Position numbers and translations under genes: made by a program | The notes under the pieces: model-generated | The model's database searches: none | What the model saw: only the letters and a program-made list of their open reading frames with translations | Told to the model about the DNA's origin: nothing | Part shown: in pieces, positions 7,413 through 16,802 of the stretch | How the letters are laid out: each line of letters starts with the position of its first letter | Position numbering within the stretch: position 1 is the first letter of the stretch | Assembly: GCA_965659945.1 (NCBI GenBank) | Contig: CBFHYJ010000001.1 | Location: 1-64,000, forward strand | Direction of reading: 5' to 3' | DNA length: 64,000 nt | Source of the DNA: VMDJ01 sp965659945 | GTDB lineage: Bacteria; Pseudomonadota; Gammaproteobacteria; Chromatiales; Chromatiaceae

Positions 7413-8111
7413 ATGTCTGCACCAGTTAATGACGACAAACGCCAACGTGCGATTCGCAGCTTTGTGCTGCGCCAAGGTCGACTAACCAAAGGTCAGGAAC
7501 GCGCGTTCGAATTATTTTGGCCCACACTTGGCATTGATTACGCTACCAAACCACTCGATTGGTCGGCGGTATTTGGCAACGACAACCCTGTGCATATCGA
7601 GATTGGTTTTGGTAACGGCGAGTCACTGGCCGAGATGGCGCGTCAAAATCCTGATCAAAATTATCTTGGCATTGAGGTGCATGGCCCTGGTGTTGGTCAC
7701 CTCTTAATGCGTCTAGAAGAATTTGAATGCACTAACGTACGCGTCTGCCAGCATGATGCGATTGAGGTGCTGCGCGATATGGCCCCAGATCATTCATTAC
7801 GCGGCCTGTATCTTTTCTTCCCTGACCCTTGGCATAAAAAGAAACACCACAAGCGCCGCATTGTGCAACGTAGCTTCTTAGAGCTGCTGCATAACAAGTT
7901 AGCCGCAAATGGTTTCTTCCATGCAGCAACCGACTGGGAACCTTATGCCGAGCATATGCTTGAGGTTCTCAATGAATCAGCTGATTTGTTTAGCAACACT
8001 GCAGAAAATGGCTTTGTTGAGCGTCCTAAAGAGCGCCCCCTAACTAAGTTTGAACAGCGCGGCATTCGCTTAGGTCATGGGGTTTGGGATCTGATCTTTA
8101 AGCGCACTTAG
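7413..8111 (+). CDS. trmB: tRNA (guanine-N7)-methyltransferase TrmB
   Basis: Methylates G46 of tRNAs. The 232-residue protein has the SAM motif EIGFGNGESLAEMA, the TrmB signature LFFPDPWHKKKHHKRR, and a C-terminal TKFEQRG. It lies three bases after thiG, and the next gene starts immediately after its stop. Confidence 0.97.
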   Translation: MSAPVNDDKRQRAIRSFVLRQGRLTKGQERAFELFWPTLGIDYATKPLDWSAVFGNDNPVHIEIGFGNGESLAEMARQNPDQNYLGIEVHGPGVGHLLMRLEEFECTNVRVCQHDAIEVLRDMAPDHSLRGLYLFFPDPWHKKKHHKRRIVQRSFLELLHNKLAANGFFHAATDWEPYAEHMLEVLNESADLFSNTAENGFVERPKERPLTKFEQRGIRLGHGVWDLIFKRT

Positions 8112-8441
8112 ATGCAGCTTGTCGATATCACACCACTTCTCTTTATCGCCTTTCTGGTTTGGCTTTGGTTTGACAGCACTCGCAGCCATGAACTCGCCGT
8201 CCAGCTCACCTCTCGCCTCTGCTTAAAGCATGATGTGCAGTTACTTGATGAAACCGTCGCACTGCGTCGTCTGGGCCTTAGCTGGCCACGCGAAGGTTTA
8301 CGCTTAAAGCGTACTTATCGTTTTGATTACACTATTGAAGGCACTGAGCGCAGAACTGGCTCGTTGGTTTTACAAGGTAGTCGTTTAGCAACCTATCACA
8401 TCGACTCGCCCAGCCAAGAGGCAGTTGTCTCAATCCATTAA
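8112..8441 (+). CDS. DUF3301 family protein
   Basis: A 109-residue protein with one N-terminal membrane segment (about residues 7-23, PLLFIAFLVWLWF), followed by a small cytoplasmic domain with RCLKHDVQLLDETV and RTYRFDY, typical of the DUF3301 family of gammaproteobacteria. No function is known. The ATG directly abuts the trmB stop, so it is cotranslated. It faces sspB, whose end is at the next base. Confidence 0.85.
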   Translation: MQLVDITPLLFIAFLVWLWFDSTRSHELAVQLTSRLCLKHDVQLLDETVALRRLGLSWPREGLRLKRTYRFDYTIEGTERRTGSLVLQGSRLATYHIDSPSQEAVVSIH

Positions 8442-8855
8442 TCACTTAACGATTTTTAGCGCAGGCTTGCTGCGAGGTGGCATTGGATCATCAGGAGGCT
8501 CTGGTTGATCATCGTCATCAATGAACTCAACCTCTTCATAAACTTCGCCATCGCTCGGAAAGAGCATCCCTTCGCCATTCTCTTTGGAATAAATACCCAA
8601 TACCGCATCGGGTGGCACAAAGATCTGCTGTGCTTTTCCGCCAAAGCGTGCATTAAAGCTGATGAACTCGTTTCCTAACTCAAGGTCCATCACCGCACTG
8701 GGACTGACATTCAGCACAATACGGCCATCATCCACAAACTGTGTTGGCACCTGTGCATTCTCATGCATGGCATCAACGAGCATATAAGGTGTCTGATCGT
8801 TATCGACCAGCCACTCATACAATGCTCTAATGAGATATGGGCGATTGGAAGTCAT
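8442..8855 (-). CDS. sspB: ClpXP protease specificity-enhancing factor SspB
   Basis: Adaptor that brings ssrA-tagged and other substrates to ClpXP. From the ATG at 8855 the product (137 residues) starts MTSNRPYLIRALYEWLVDND, the SspB substrate-binding domain. The acidic, proline-rich linker ends in a basic ALKIVK tail, the ClpX-docking motif. Longer frames are open upstream, but homology begins at this ATG, five bases after the sspA stop. Confidence 0.95.
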   Translation of the reverse strand: MTSNRPYLIRALYEWLVDNDQTPYMLVDAMHENAQVPTQFVDDGRIVLNVSPSAVMDLELGNEFISFNARFGGKAQQIFVPPDAVLGIYSKENGEGMLFPSDGEVYEEVEFIDDDDQPEPPDDPMPPRSKPALKIVK

Positions 8856-8859
8856 CGGC

Positions 8860-9492
8860 TTATTTCTTGCCGCGCATCTCGCGTTCGCCTTCGGTAAGGC
8901 TCTTAATGAAACCTGCACGCTTAAACATCGTCGCTGCATAAGTCAGTACTTGCTTGCTTGCTGCACCGGTCAATTCAATACCAAGAACATCTAAACGCCA
9001 CAACAGTGGAGCCAAGGTCGCATCAACCAAGGTGTACTCTTCACTCATAAAGAATGGGCTAGCGGCAAAGATTGGCGCTGAAGCAGTCAGTGCTTCTTTT
9101 AATTCTTTACGCGCTTTCGTAGCAGCCTTACCACCGGCCAAAATATCTTCAGCCATTGGGTACCAATCGCTTTCGATACGGCTCATGTACTGACGGATAT
9201 TTGCACGAGTGACTGGATCGACTGGTAGCAATGGCGGATGAGGAAAACGCTCATCAATGTATTCACACATCACGCGGGTATCAAACAATGCCAAGTCACG
9301 ATCGACCAATGTAGGCACGGTACCGTATGGATTGAGATCAAGTAGATCTTCCGGCATCGCGGTTGGATCCACATCTTCAATCTCGCAGGTAACATTTTTC
9401 TCAGAGAGAACCAGACGGATACGATGGCTGTGAATACTGACCGGGTCAGAAAAAAGGGTCATCACGGTACGTCGATTCGCAGCTTCAGCCAT
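8860..9492 (-). CDS. sspA: Stringent starvation protein A SspA
   Basis: RNA-polymerase-associated protein with a glutathione-transferase fold (N-terminal thioredoxin-like domain with TLFSDPVSIHSHRIRLVLSEK, C-terminal helical domain). The ATG at 9492 has AAGGAG spaced seven bases upstream; a TTG five codons earlier is discounted. 210 residues, fitting the family. Cotranscribed with sspB. The petC terminator lies just upstream, so it probably has its own promoter between 9493 and 9547. Confidence 0.95.
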   Translation of the reverse strand: MAEAANRRTVMTLFSDPVSIHSHRIRLVLSEKNVTCEIEDVDPTAMPEDLLDLNPYGTVPTLVDRDLALFDTRVMCEYIDERFPHPPLLPVDPVTRANIRQYMSRIESDWYPMAEDILAGGKAATKARKELKEALTASAPIFAASPFFMSEEYTLVDATLAPLLWRLDVLGIELTGAASKQVLTYAATMFKRAGFIKSLTEGEREMRGKK

Positions 9493-9547
9493 TGTTACTC
9501 CTTGCAAGCCCTATCCAATGCGGACATACGCTTCTGTCTAGACTCAT

Positions 9548-9581
9548 AAAAAAAGGCGCACAGTATATCAAACTGCGCGCC
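9548..9581 (-). terminator. Intrinsic terminator after petABC
   Basis: On the minus strand a 10-bp stem GGCGCGCAGT/ACTGTGCGCC (plus 9572-9581 with 9555-9564, one G-T pair) with a 7-base loop is followed by seven T (9548-9554). It separates the bc1 operon from sspA. Confidence 0.87.
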
Positions 9582-9633
9582 TTTTGGCTTCTGCTACAGC
9601 GCTAACGCCGCGCTAAGCCTTGCGATTACTCGC

Positions 9634-10449
9634 TTAGTGGACGTCCTTCCACCACTCTTTCTTCGTCATATAAGCAATGACGGTGAAGATCGAGAGGAAC
9701 AAGATGACCCACAAACCCATCTGCTGACGCTCCAGCTTATTAGGTTCCGCGATGTACACCAGATAAGTAGAAAGGTCGCGTGCCACCTGGTCGAACTCAG
9801 CAGCAGACATCTGACCTGGCTTAACCACCTTCAGTGATTCAACGTGTTTTTCTACCTTGTAGCCTTCACCGTGCTTTGCAGCAGCTGCTTCTGCATCCGC
9901 TTTGTTATCAAAGCTCTCTACAGCGAGACCATTGTGTGCCACGTCGTAACGGTATACCGCTTCTTTAATACCTTCGAGTTCCCACAAAACGTTAGGCATG
10001 CCCACGTTCTTGAACACAGTGTTGTTCACACCCATAGGACGTGAAGGATCTGAGTAGAAACCTTTCAGGTAGCTGTAGATCCAATCTGGACCTTTGCGAA
10101 GACGCGCTTCCAACGTTAAGTCTGGCGCAGGCGCACCAAACCACTTACCCGCATCATCTGGATGCAAGGCGATAGTCATCAAATCACCAACCTTTTTGCT
10201 CTTATCGAACATGAGGTTTTCTTTGATTTCTTCTTCAGTCAAACCCACTTCCTTCATCAACTGATAACGCACGTACTGAGCTGAGTGACAGCCCATACAA
10301 TAGTTAGTGAAGTACTTAGCACCACGCTGAATTGCAGCGTGGTTAGTCAGGTCAATATTTGCATCTTCAAGTTGGACAGCTGCACCACCACCTGCAAAAG
10401 AGGTCAGAGGTAACAGCGCCAGAGCTGCAACTGCAATCAGCTTTTTCAT
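9634..10449 (-). CDS. petC: Cytochrome c1 of the bc1 complex
   Basis: A 271-residue heme-c subunit. Signal peptide residues 1-19 (ending TSFA). Heme motif C51-x-x-C54-H55 (YCMGCHSAQ). A C-terminal membrane anchor (about 245-262, GLWVILFLSIFTVIAYM) is followed by a basic tail. It passes electrons from the Rieske centre to soluble cytochrome c. The ATG overlaps the petB stop by four bases (ATGA). Confidence 0.96.
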   Translation of the reverse strand: MKKLIAVAALALLPLTSFAGGGAAVQLEDANIDLTNHAAIQRGAKYFTNYCMGCHSAQYVRYQLMKEVGLTEEEIKENLMFDKSKKVGDLMTIALHPDDAGKWFGAPAPDLTLEARLRKGPDWIYSYLKGFYSDPSRPMGVNNTVFKNVGMPNVLWELEGIKEAVYRYDVAHNGLAVESFDNKADAEAAAAKHGEGYKVEKHVESLKVVKPGQMSAAEFDQVARDLSTYLVYIAEPNKLERQQMGLWVILFLSIFTVIAYMTKKEWWKDVH

Positions 10450-11681
10450 GACGTTACCCTCTCCGGTACTGGCTTGGTTTTATCCAACTTCGAGTAGATA
10501 GGCATCAACAAGAAGAAGGCGAAATAGATCGCTGTGAAAATTGGCGCCCAAATAGACGCTTCCACACCTAAGATCATCTCAGTAGAAGCCACGACACCCA
10601 AGTAACCAAGGAAGACGAAGGTCACAACAAAGATTGCCAACGCAGTCTTAAAGATTGGGCCTTTGTAACGGATTGATTTAACTGAGCTGCGATCCAACCA
10701 CGGTAGGATGAAGAACAACGCAATTGAACCAAACATCACCAATACGCCTGGGAACTGAGAGCCAAACATTGGCGGAACCGCACGCAACATGGCGTAGAAC
10801 GGTGTGAAATACCAAACCGGCGCAATGTGCTCAGGCGTCTTCAATGGATTCGCTGGCTCAAAGTTAGGTGCTTCAATGAAGTAGCCACCCATCTCTGGCG
10901 CGAAGAAGATAACCGCGGTAAAGAAGATTAAGAACACACCAATACCAAACACGTCTTTGATTGAGTAGTAAGGATGGAACTTGATGCCATCACGTGGGAT
11001 GCCATTCTCATCTTTATTCTTTTTGATCTCGATACCGTCTGGGTTGTTAGAGCCAACCTTGTGCAACGCAACAATGTGAACAAACACCAATGCTGCCAAA
11101 ACGAATGGCAACAAGAAGTGCAGCGCAAAGAAGCGGTTCAAGGTTGCATCAGAGATGACGTAGTCACCACGAATCCACTCTGACAATGGCTCACCAATGC
11201 CAAACGGAACTGCCGCAAACAGGTTAACGATTACCTGTGCACCCCAGTAAGACATCTGACCCCATGGCAACAAGTAACCCATGAATGCCGTTGCCATCAT
11301 CACCAAGTAGATAACCACACCGATGATCCACAACAACTCACGTGGCTGACGGTAAGAACCGTACATCAAGCCGCGGAACATGTGCAGGTACACAACAATA
11401 AAGAAGAACGACGCGCCAGTTGAGTGCATATAGCGAATCAACCAACCGTAGTCCATGTCGCGCATGATGTACTCGACCGAAGCAAACGCTAAGTCTGCAT
11501 CTGGCTTGTACGCCATCGCTAACCAAACACCCGTAACGATCTGATTCACCAACATCAACATCGCAAGCGAGCCGAAGAAGTACCAGAAGTTAAAATTCTT
11601 TGGTGCGTAGTAATCTGCTAAGTGCTCGCTCCACACCTTTGATAGTGGGAAACGTTCATCAATCCAATTTAAGAAACTCAT
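10446..11681 (-). CDS. petB: Cytochrome b of the bc1 complex
   Basis: The 411-residue membrane subunit carrying two b hemes and the quinol/quinone sites. The Qo-site PEWY-equivalent reads APVWYFTPFYAMLRA. Heme ligands lie in the second and fourth helices (RYMHSTGASFFFIVVYLHMFRG and FALHFLLPFVLAALVFVHIVALH). Eight or more hydrophobic helices are visible. Four-base overlaps on both sides (petA and petC) show strict coupling of the operon. Confidence 0.96.
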   Translation of the reverse strand: MSFLNWIDERFPLSKVWSEHLADYYAPKNFNFWYFFGSLAMLMLVNQIVTGVWLAMAYKPDADLAFASVEYIMRDMDYGWLIRYMHSTGASFFFIVVYLHMFRGLMYGSYRQPRELLWIIGVVIYLVMMATAFMGYLLPWGQMSYWGAQVIVNLFAAVPFGIGEPLSEWIRGDYVISDATLNRFFALHFLLPFVLAALVFVHIVALHKVGSNNPDGIEIKKNKDENGIPRDGIKFHPYYSIKDVFGIGVFLIFFTAVIFFAPEMGGYFIEAPNFEPANPLKTPEHIAPVWYFTPFYAMLRAVPPMFGSQFPGVLVMFGSIALFFILPWLDRSSVKSIRYKGPIFKTALAIFVVTFVFLGYLGVVASTEMILGVEASIWAPIFTAIYFAFFLLMPIYSKLDKTKPVPERVTS

Positions 11682-12271
11682 GCCGCACCTCCATCAACAC
11701 CGATCATGATTACGTCATCAGACTTGTACATGTGTGGTGGAATTACCAAGTTAGTTGGTGCTGGTACGCCGGCATACACACGACCCGCCATATCAAACTT
11801 AGAACCGTGACATGGGCAGTAGAAACCACCTTTCCAATCACCACCCAAGTCTGCTGGTGCAACTTCTGGACGGTAGGTTGGTGAACAACCTAAGTGAGTA
11901 CAGATGCCGATAGCCACGAAGTACTTATCTTTGATTGCACGTGTTGCATTGGTGCAGTATGCAGGCTGCTGTGGAACAGCAGATGAAGGGTCAGCCAACT
12001 TGCCATCTAACGATGCCAAGTCCTTAATATTTTCATCGGTACGATGAACAACCCAACATACCTTGCCGCGCCACTTAACACGCAACAGGCCACCTTCTTC
12101 TAAACCACTGAGATTCGCTTCTTCTGGAGCACCGGCGGCTTTCGCACGCGCAGATGGCTGCCAGTTAGCAACGAAAGGGACAGCGGCAAAACCAGCGCCA
12201 ACCGCTCCGATAACCGACGTTGTCGCGGTCAAGAAGCGGCGCTTTTTCAGGTCTACGCCTTCTGAACTCAT
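11678..12271 (-). CDS. petA: Rieske iron-sulfur subunit of the bc1 complex
   Basis: A 197-residue protein with a twin-arginine signal anchor (KKRRFLTATT at 9-18, hydrophobic to 34). The 2Fe-2S ligands are Cys124/His126 (CTHLGC) and Cys152/His155 (CPCHG). Cys129 and Cys154 form the stabilising disulfide. The ATG has GGGAG seven bases upstream. First gene of petABC. The 166-base gap before it should contain the operon promoter, but no strong -35/-10 pair stands out. Confidence 0.96.
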   Translation of the reverse strand: MSSEGVDLKKRRFLTATTSVIGAVGAGFAAVPFVANWQPSARAKAAGAPEEANLSGLEEGGLLRVKWRGKVCWVVHRTDENIKDLASLDGKLADPSSAVPQQPAYCTNATRAIKDKYFVAIGICTHLGCSPTYRPEVAPADLGGDWKGGFYCPCHGSKFDMAGRVYAGVPAPTNLVIPPHMYKSDDVIMIGVDGGAA

Positions 12272-12437
12272 TGAAAACTCCCGATAGCCTCAGATTTTTA
12301 TGTCGATTGCGAGCAATTGAGGCAAATCATTTCATACGAAAATACTAATAAAACCCACAATCCGGCCGCGATTCTCTTATATAGGGCGAGGTGGGGTCAA
12401 GAAAAGAGGGCTAATCCATGCCAAAAGTTGTTTGGGT

Positions 12438-13175
12438 TTAGACCGGATTTGGGATATCGACAAACTGGTGTTCAAGACCAAACTGGCCCGCCAGGTGCTC
12501 TCCAAGGGATCTAGCGCCAAATCGCTCGGTCGCATGATGCCCTGCGGCAATATAGGCAATGCCCATTTCGCGGGCGGTATGCACCGTAGATTCTGAGATT
12601 TCGCCACTAATGTAGACATCAGCCCCAGCAGCTTGCGCCTTATGAATCTGACCCTGAGCCGCCCCGGTACACCAAGCAATCTGCTTAATCGGACGATTTT
12701 CGCCAATCACTAAAGGCTCACGCTCGGTGGCTTGTTGAACCTTTGCCGTAAGCTGATTAAGATCAAGATCACTTTCCGCTTTCCAAATCAATGACTTAGC
12801 ATCTATTGGTGACCCCTGAAGGCCAAGCGCCTTGCCCAAACCCGCATTATTCCCCAGTGAGGCGTGTGCATCCAAAGGCAAGTGATACCCCAGCAAGCTG
12901 ATCCCGTTTTTGATCAATTTCGCGATGCGCTGCCCCTTCATACCCACCAAGGGTTGCGGCTCTCCACGCCAAAAATAGCCGTGATGCACCAGCAGCAATT
13001 GGGCTTTTTGCTCGATCGCCGCATCAATCAGCTCAGCACTTGCCGTCACGCCAGACACAATCTTGGTGACCTCATCGGAGGCTTCGATCTGCAAACCATT
13101 CGGACAATAGTCTTCGAAACTGCGCGCATCCAACAGCTCATCGCAATAACGTGTTATCTCCGCAACAGTTGTCAT
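12438..13175 (-). CDS. Nif3-like dinuclear metal-centre protein (YbgI type)
   Basis: A 245-residue member of the Nif3/DUF34 family, which forms hexameric toroids with a di-metal site; the biochemical role is not settled. Metal ligands are in LLLVHHGYFW, HASLGNNAG and the C-terminal AGHHATERFG. The ATG at 13175 is chosen because GAGGA lies eight bases upstream and homology begins at VAEITRYCDELL; the frame stays open further upstream. Divergent from the AlgW-type protease, as in pseudomonads. Confidence 0.9.
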   Translation of the reverse strand: MTTVAEITRYCDELLDARSFEDYCPNGLQIEASDEVTKIVSGVTASAELIDAAIEQKAQLLLVHHGYFWRGEPQPLVGMKGQRIAKLIKNGISLLGYHLPLDAHASLGNNAGLGKALGLQGSPIDAKSLIWKAESDLDLNQLTAKVQQATEREPLVIGENRPIKQIAWCTGAAQGQIHKAQAAGADVYISGEISESTVHTAREMGIAYIAAGHHATERFGARSLGEHLAGQFGLEHQFVDIPNPV

Positions 13176-13264
13176 CAGCATTTCCTCGGTTGTCATGACA
13201 GCGACCATCAGATTCCGTACTCTATGCTCCTTAAGTACAAGCATTGCCAGAGGAACGGCCACTA

Positions 13265-14404
13265 ATGCGACTCTACCGAACTTTCACCTTTGTGTTCACC
13301 TCGATTGCAACCGGTCTAGCGGCCGCTTTCTTAGTCTTAGTGTTTAAACCTGACTTTCTCGGCGACCCTCAGTACACCTCACCGGTAATGAACTTGGCGC
13401 GCCAAGAAGGTCCTGTGTCTTATGCGGATGCGGTACAAAAAACAGCGCCGGCCGTGGTGAACATCTTTACCACCACGCTCACCCGTCGCGAGGCACATCC
13501 TTTCTTTTCTGATCCTTTATTCCGTCGCTTTTTTGGCGAAGAGCTCTCGCAGCCACGCGTAGAGAAACGTAACAACTTAGGCTCAGGTGTGATCGTTAAT
13601 AAAAACGGTTACATCATTACCAATCATCACGTGATTGAAAACGCCTCGGAGATTCGCGTTGTCTTACGCGATGGCCGCAGCATGGCAGCACGCGTAGTTG
13701 GCACCGATCCCGAAACTGATCTCGCTGTACTCCAAGCCTCTGGTGATGACTTCCCTGTCGCGCAATTAGGTCGCTCACAACACCTTCAGATTGGTGATGT
13801 GGTGTTGGCTATTGGCAACGGCTTTGGTCTTGGCCAAACGGTCACTATGGGTATTGTCAGTGCATTGGGTCGTCAGTCATTGGGCTTAACCAATTATGAC
13901 AACTTCATTCAAACCGATGCAGCAATCAACCCTGGCAACTCAGGCGGCGCCTTGATTAATCCCTACGGTGATGTGATTGGCATTAACACCGCCATCTACA
14001 CTAAGAGTGGCGGCTCAGAAGGTGTGGGCTTTGCTATCCCGGCGCAATTGGTGAACAAGGTCTTCGAGCAAATTCGAGATAAAGGTCGCGTCGTGCGCGG
14101 GTGGATCGGTGTAACCACCACGCAAGCTGTCACGCCTGAGCTTGCACAAGCACTTGGACTGGGTGATACGAAAGGTTTGTTAGTCGCTCAGATTCTACGC
14201 AATGGTCCAGCAGACAAAGCCGGCATTAAGCCTGGTGATGTGATTCAGAAGGTCAACGGTGTTGCTGCCACAACGGCACGCGTGATGGTCGACTTGGTTG
14301 CCGACATTCAACCCGGTGATGATGTAAAGATAGAACTCACTCGCGATGGTGATTCACAAACGGTGCATGTAGAAGTGGTCGAACGACCTACCAATTTGGA
14401 TTAA
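13265..14404 (+). CDS. algW: AlgW/DegS-type periplasmic serine protease
   Basis: A 379-residue HtrA protease anchored by an N-terminal membrane segment (residues 7-27). The catalytic triad is His122 (TNHHVI), Asp152 (DPETDLAVL) and Ser226 (NPGNSGG), with one PDZ domain from about 280. A single PDZ and an uncleaved anchor mark it as the DegS/AlgW class that senses misfolded porins and cuts the anti-sigma-E factor. The ATG at 13265 has AGAGGA about ten bases upstream. Its position downstream of hisC, convergent, matches algW in Pseudomonas. The stop interleaves with that of hisC over four bases (TTAA). Confidence 0.93.
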   Translation: MRLYRTFTFVFTSIATGLAAAFLVLVFKPDFLGDPQYTSPVMNLARQEGPVSYADAVQKTAPAVVNIFTTTLTRREAHPFFSDPLFRRFFGEELSQPRVEKRNNLGSGVIVNKNGYIITNHHVIENASEIRVVLRDGRSMAARVVGTDPETDLAVLQASGDDFPVAQLGRSQHLQIGDVVLAIGNGFGLGQTVTMGIVSALGRQSLGLTNYDNFIQTDAAINPGNSGGALINPYGDVIGINTAIYTKSGGSEGVGFAIPAQLVNKVFEQIRDKGRVVRGWIGVTTTQAVTPELAQALGLGDTKGLLVAQILRNGPADKAGIKPGDVIQKVNGVAATTARVMVDLVADIQPGDDVKIELTRDGDSQTVHVEVVERPTNLD

Positions 14405-15492
14405 GCCGCGATCTCACGTATTGCTGCCAAGAAGGCATCGTTCTCATCTGGTGTGCCGATTGTTGGGCGCAAGCAATCAATCAACATTGGATGACCGCCA
14501 TCGAGATTCTTGATCAAGATCCCTTTGGCTTTTAACGCTTCGAACCATGGCTTAGCTTTGCCTTCAGATGTGCGCATCAAAATAAAGTTGGCATCCGATG
14601 GATACACCTTAATGCCTAATAGCTGACTCAAGCCTTCGATGACTCGATCGCGTTCTTTTCGCAACAACTGTGTTTGCTCATCAAAGGTTACCTGATGCTT
14701 AAGCGCAAAATCTGCACTCGCCTGGGTCAGTACGTTGATATTGTAAGGCAAGCGCACTTTATCAAATTCATTCAGCCATTCAGCAGGGCCTGCCAACAAA
14801 CCAAGGCGTAAACCCGCCAAGCCCATTTTCGATACCGTACGCATCACAACCAAGTTTGGGTACTGACCCAACAATGGCATAAAGCTTTTATCAGTGAATG
14901 GCGCATACGCTTCATCAACAACCACCAAGCCCTCAGCAGCTTCGATGATTTGTTTAATGCCATCCGCATCAAACAAATTAGTGGTTGGGTTGTTTGGGTA
15001 CGCTAAAAAGATTACCGCCGGGTTATGTTCTTCAATCGCCGCCAACATGGCTTGGGTATCTAGCGAGAAATCGTTCGCATCTAAATTAACGCCAACATAA
15101 TGCATGTCGCAAAACGTGGCGATCATGCGATACATCACAAAGCTTGGCTCAACCGACATCACCACACGGTTATCACCAGACAAGCTCATTGCAATCATTT
15201 GAATCAGCTCGTCAGAACCATTGCCAAGGATCACACGCATGCCTTCTGGCACACCCATGTTCTTTGCGATTTGATTGGTTAGTGTTTGCGCATGCGGATC
15301 AGGATAACGATTCACATCTGTTTGCTTAATCAGCTCCGCCCATTCATCACGCAGCGCATCTGGCCAAGTGAATGGATTCTCCATCGCATCCAACTTAATA
15401 AAGCCTGAGGCATCTTGAACATGATAAGCCGAGAGCGCACGTATCTCTGAGCGCACCCATTGTTCAGCTAAGGCTTTTGCATCTTTCGCCAT
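14401..15492 (-). CDS. hisC: Histidinol-phosphate aminotransferase HisC
   Basis: PLP enzyme of histidine synthesis, 363 residues. PLP-binding landmarks: GNGSDELI (90-97), YPNNPT (165-170), DEAY (193-196) and the Schiff-base Lys222 (RTVSKMGLAGLRLG). Last gene of the murA-hisG-hisD-hisC run; three bases separate it from hisD. Confidence 0.96.
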   Translation of the reverse strand: MAKDAKALAEQWVRSEIRALSAYHVQDASGFIKLDAMENPFTWPDALRDEWAELIKQTDVNRYPDPHAQTLTNQIAKNMGVPEGMRVILGNGSDELIQMIAMSLSGDNRVVMSVEPSFVMYRMIATFCDMHYVGVNLDANDFSLDTQAMLAAIEEHNPAVIFLAYPNNPTTNLFDADGIKQIIEAAEGLVVVDEAYAPFTDKSFMPLLGQYPNLVVMRTVSKMGLAGLRLGLLAGPAEWLNEFDKVRLPYNINVLTQASADFALKHQVTFDEQTQLLRKERDRVIEGLSQLLGIKVYPSDANFILMRTSEGKAKPWFEALKAKGILIKNLDGGHPMLIDCLRPTIGTPDENDAFLAAIREIAA

Positions 15493-15495
15493 GAA

Positions 15496-16797
15496 TCAAT
15501 CTTTTAAGCGGTATTCCGCAGAGCGGGCATGCGCCTCAAGGCCCTCGCCACGCGCCAAAATAGATGCCGTGCGGCCAAGCGTTTGTGAGCCCTCATCAGA
15601 CACCATGATCAAGCTTGAGCGCTTTTGAAAATCGTACACGCCGAGAGGTGAACTGAAACGTGCTGTACGTGAGGTTGGCAACACATGATTTGGTCCCGCG
15701 CAGTAATCGCCCAAGGATTCACACGTGTGACGACCCATAAAGATCGCGCCCGCATGTTTGATCTTGTCGACGTACTTATCAGGTTCAGCGACTGACAGTT
15801 CTAAGTGCTCAGGTGAAATAAAGTTACTTACCTTGGCAGCCTCATCCATGTCGCGACAGTGAATCAAGGCGCCACGCGCACGTAACGCGGTCTCAATAAT
15901 TTCTCGACGCTGCATGGTAGGTAGCAACTTATCGATACTGGCTTCAACTTGCTTCAAATATTCAGCGTCTGGGCACAACAAAATCGATTGTGCATCTTCA
16001 TCGTGCTCAGCCTGTGAGAACAAGTCCATCGCCACCCAATCAGGATCTGTTTGGCCATCACAGATCACTAAGATTTCTGATGGACCCGCGATCATATCGA
16101 TGCCAACTTGACCAAAGACTGTGCGCTTAGCCGTTGCCACATAGATGTTGCCTGGGCCAACAATCTTGTCGACTGGCGGAACAGACTCAGTGCCATACGC
16201 AAGTGCTGCAACCGCCTGCGCACCACCCACGGCAAACACTTTATCCACACCACAGACATGTGCCGCAGCAAGAACTAGTTCATTCACTTCGCCACGTGGC
16301 GTTGGCACCACCATGACAAGCTCTTTAACGCCCGCCACTTTGGCTGGCAACGCATTCATCAGTACCGATGAAGGGTAAGCTGCTTTACCGCCAGGCACAT
16401 ACAAGCCAACGCGATCTAACGGCGTGACCTTTTGACCCAAAACAGTGCCATCCGCTTCAGTGTACTGCCAGCTATCCATCTTTTGATGTTCGGCATAGGC
16501 TTTGACGCGATCTGCTGCATGTTGCAGCGCTTGTTGTTGCTCGCAACTTAGGCCTTCCCACGCTTGTTTCAAACGCTCTACCGGAATCGCTAAATCACTT
16601 GGCGCATTTGCTTCCCAACCATCAAAACGATTGGTGAAGTCCATCAGAGCCAAGTCGCCTCGTGAGCGAATGTCAGCAACCACCTGTTTCACAACATCAT
16701 TGACTGCATTGTCCGACACAGACTCCCACGCTAACAACTGTTCCAGTTGCGCATCGAAATTATCACCAGTGGTGCTGAGCTTACGAATATCTGCCAT
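15496..16797 (-). CDS. hisD: Histidinol dehydrogenase HisD
   Basis: Oxidises histidinol to histidine with two NAD+; 433 residues, the usual length. Visible signatures: GPSEILVICD, DLFSQAEHDEDAQS (Zn/histidinol ligands), and AGAIFMGRHTCESLGDYCAGPNHVLPT split around the catalytic region. Five bases after hisG. Confidence 0.97.
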   Translation of the reverse strand: MADIRKLSTTGDNFDAQLEQLLAWESVSDNAVNDVVKQVVADIRSRGDLALMDFTNRFDGWEANAPSDLAIPVERLKQAWEGLSCEQQQALQHAADRVKAYAEHQKMDSWQYTEADGTVLGQKVTPLDRVGLYVPGGKAAYPSSVLMNALPAKVAGVKELVMVVPTPRGEVNELVLAAAHVCGVDKVFAVGGAQAVAALAYGTESVPPVDKIVGPGNIYVATAKRTVFGQVGIDMIAGPSEILVICDGQTDPDWVAMDLFSQAEHDEDAQSILLCPDAEYLKQVEASIDKLLPTMQRREIIETALRARGALIHCRDMDEAAKVSNFISPEHLELSVAEPDKYVDKIKHAGAIFMGRHTCESLGDYCAGPNHVLPTSRTARFSSPLGVYDFQKRSSLIMVSDEGSQTLGRTASILARGEGLEAHARSAEYRLKD

Positions 16798-16802
16798 GAC
16801 AC